Positions 12,659 to 12,708 of a stretch of 12,708 nt of DNA are shown piece by piece. The notes below the pieces were generated by a model that did not search any database, was not told the DNA's origin, and saw only the letters and a list, made by a program, of their open reading frames with translations. A program made the position numbers and the translations under genes. The DNA is taken from assembly GCA_902494195.1 (NCBI GenBank), contig CABUSH010000037.1, positions 1 to 12,708 of the forward strand, written 5' to 3'. This stretch comes from an uncultured Collinsella sp. (lineage in GTDB: Bacteria > Actinomycetota > Coriobacteriia > Coriobacteriales > Coriobacteriaceae). Each line of letters starts with the position of its first letter. Position 1 is the stretch's first letter.

Positions 12659-12664
12659 AGTATA
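12659..12664 (-). promoter_or_regulatory. -10 element giving a leaderless gluQRS transcript
   Basis: TATACT on the minus strand ends seven bases before the ATG, so the expected start of transcription falls on or next to the A of ATG. No -35 match was found at 16-18 bases, and no ribosome site precedes the codon. Confidence 0.5.
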
Positions 12665-12708
12665 GCGCGGGAGGTGGGGGAGGCACCGGCTCGACAGCTC
12701 GATCGCCA

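Overview
The window looks like a GC-rich actinobacterial chromosome, most likely Collinsella or another Coriobacteriia. This is inferred from codon use, the protein flavour and the gene set; nothing here proves the species. It has two parts: a small integrated element (about 110-5808) and ordinary chromosome to its right.

Mobile part. A tRNA-Leu(UAA) gene on the minus strand (5752-5836) is the target of an integrated element. A perfect 62-bp direct repeat holding the 3' part of this tRNA occurs at 110-171 and 5747-5808, so one unit is 5637 bp. Just inside each end is the same 35-bp arrangement of GGTACC motifs (293-327 and 5654-5688), good candidates for integrase arm-binding sites. A tyrosine integrase sits at the left end. 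A rightward cassette follows: an excisionase-like HTH protein, an unknown protein, a protein with a zinc ribbon whose middle is encoded by two different tandem DNA repeats and a stem-loop, and a small unknown protein. After a 322-base gap comes a sigma-region-4/ArpU-like regulator and a strong terminator. Three leftward genes close the element: a membrane-anchored zinc-ribbon protein, a 30-residue membrane peptide and a small helical protein. No capsid, terminase, relaxase or obvious cargo gene is present, so it looks like a phage-satellite-like or minimal integrative element. The repeat-rich stretch inside the zinc-ribbon gene (2782-2931) is the best candidate for something undescribed: it looks like an origin or other DNA-binding site embedded in a coding region.

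Chromosomal part. A TM/helical-repeat protein (minus) and an orphan galactitol-type PTS EIIB followed by a VOC-fold protein (plus) diverge from a shared region with a mirrored promoter motif. A 14-bp bidirectional terminator separates them from a leftward three-gene operon: a UBA-like/DUF4342-type membrane protein, an OmpR-family response regulator and its histidine kinase. Next comes a 185-bp MITE-like element with perfect 32-bp terminal inverted repeats, a small membrane protein, a metallophosphoesterase and, convergent with it, glutamyl-Q tRNA(Asp) synthetase, whose transcript appears to be leaderless.

The extreme left edge holds a tRNA T-arm-like fragment between perfect 20-bp inverted copies of terminator sequence.
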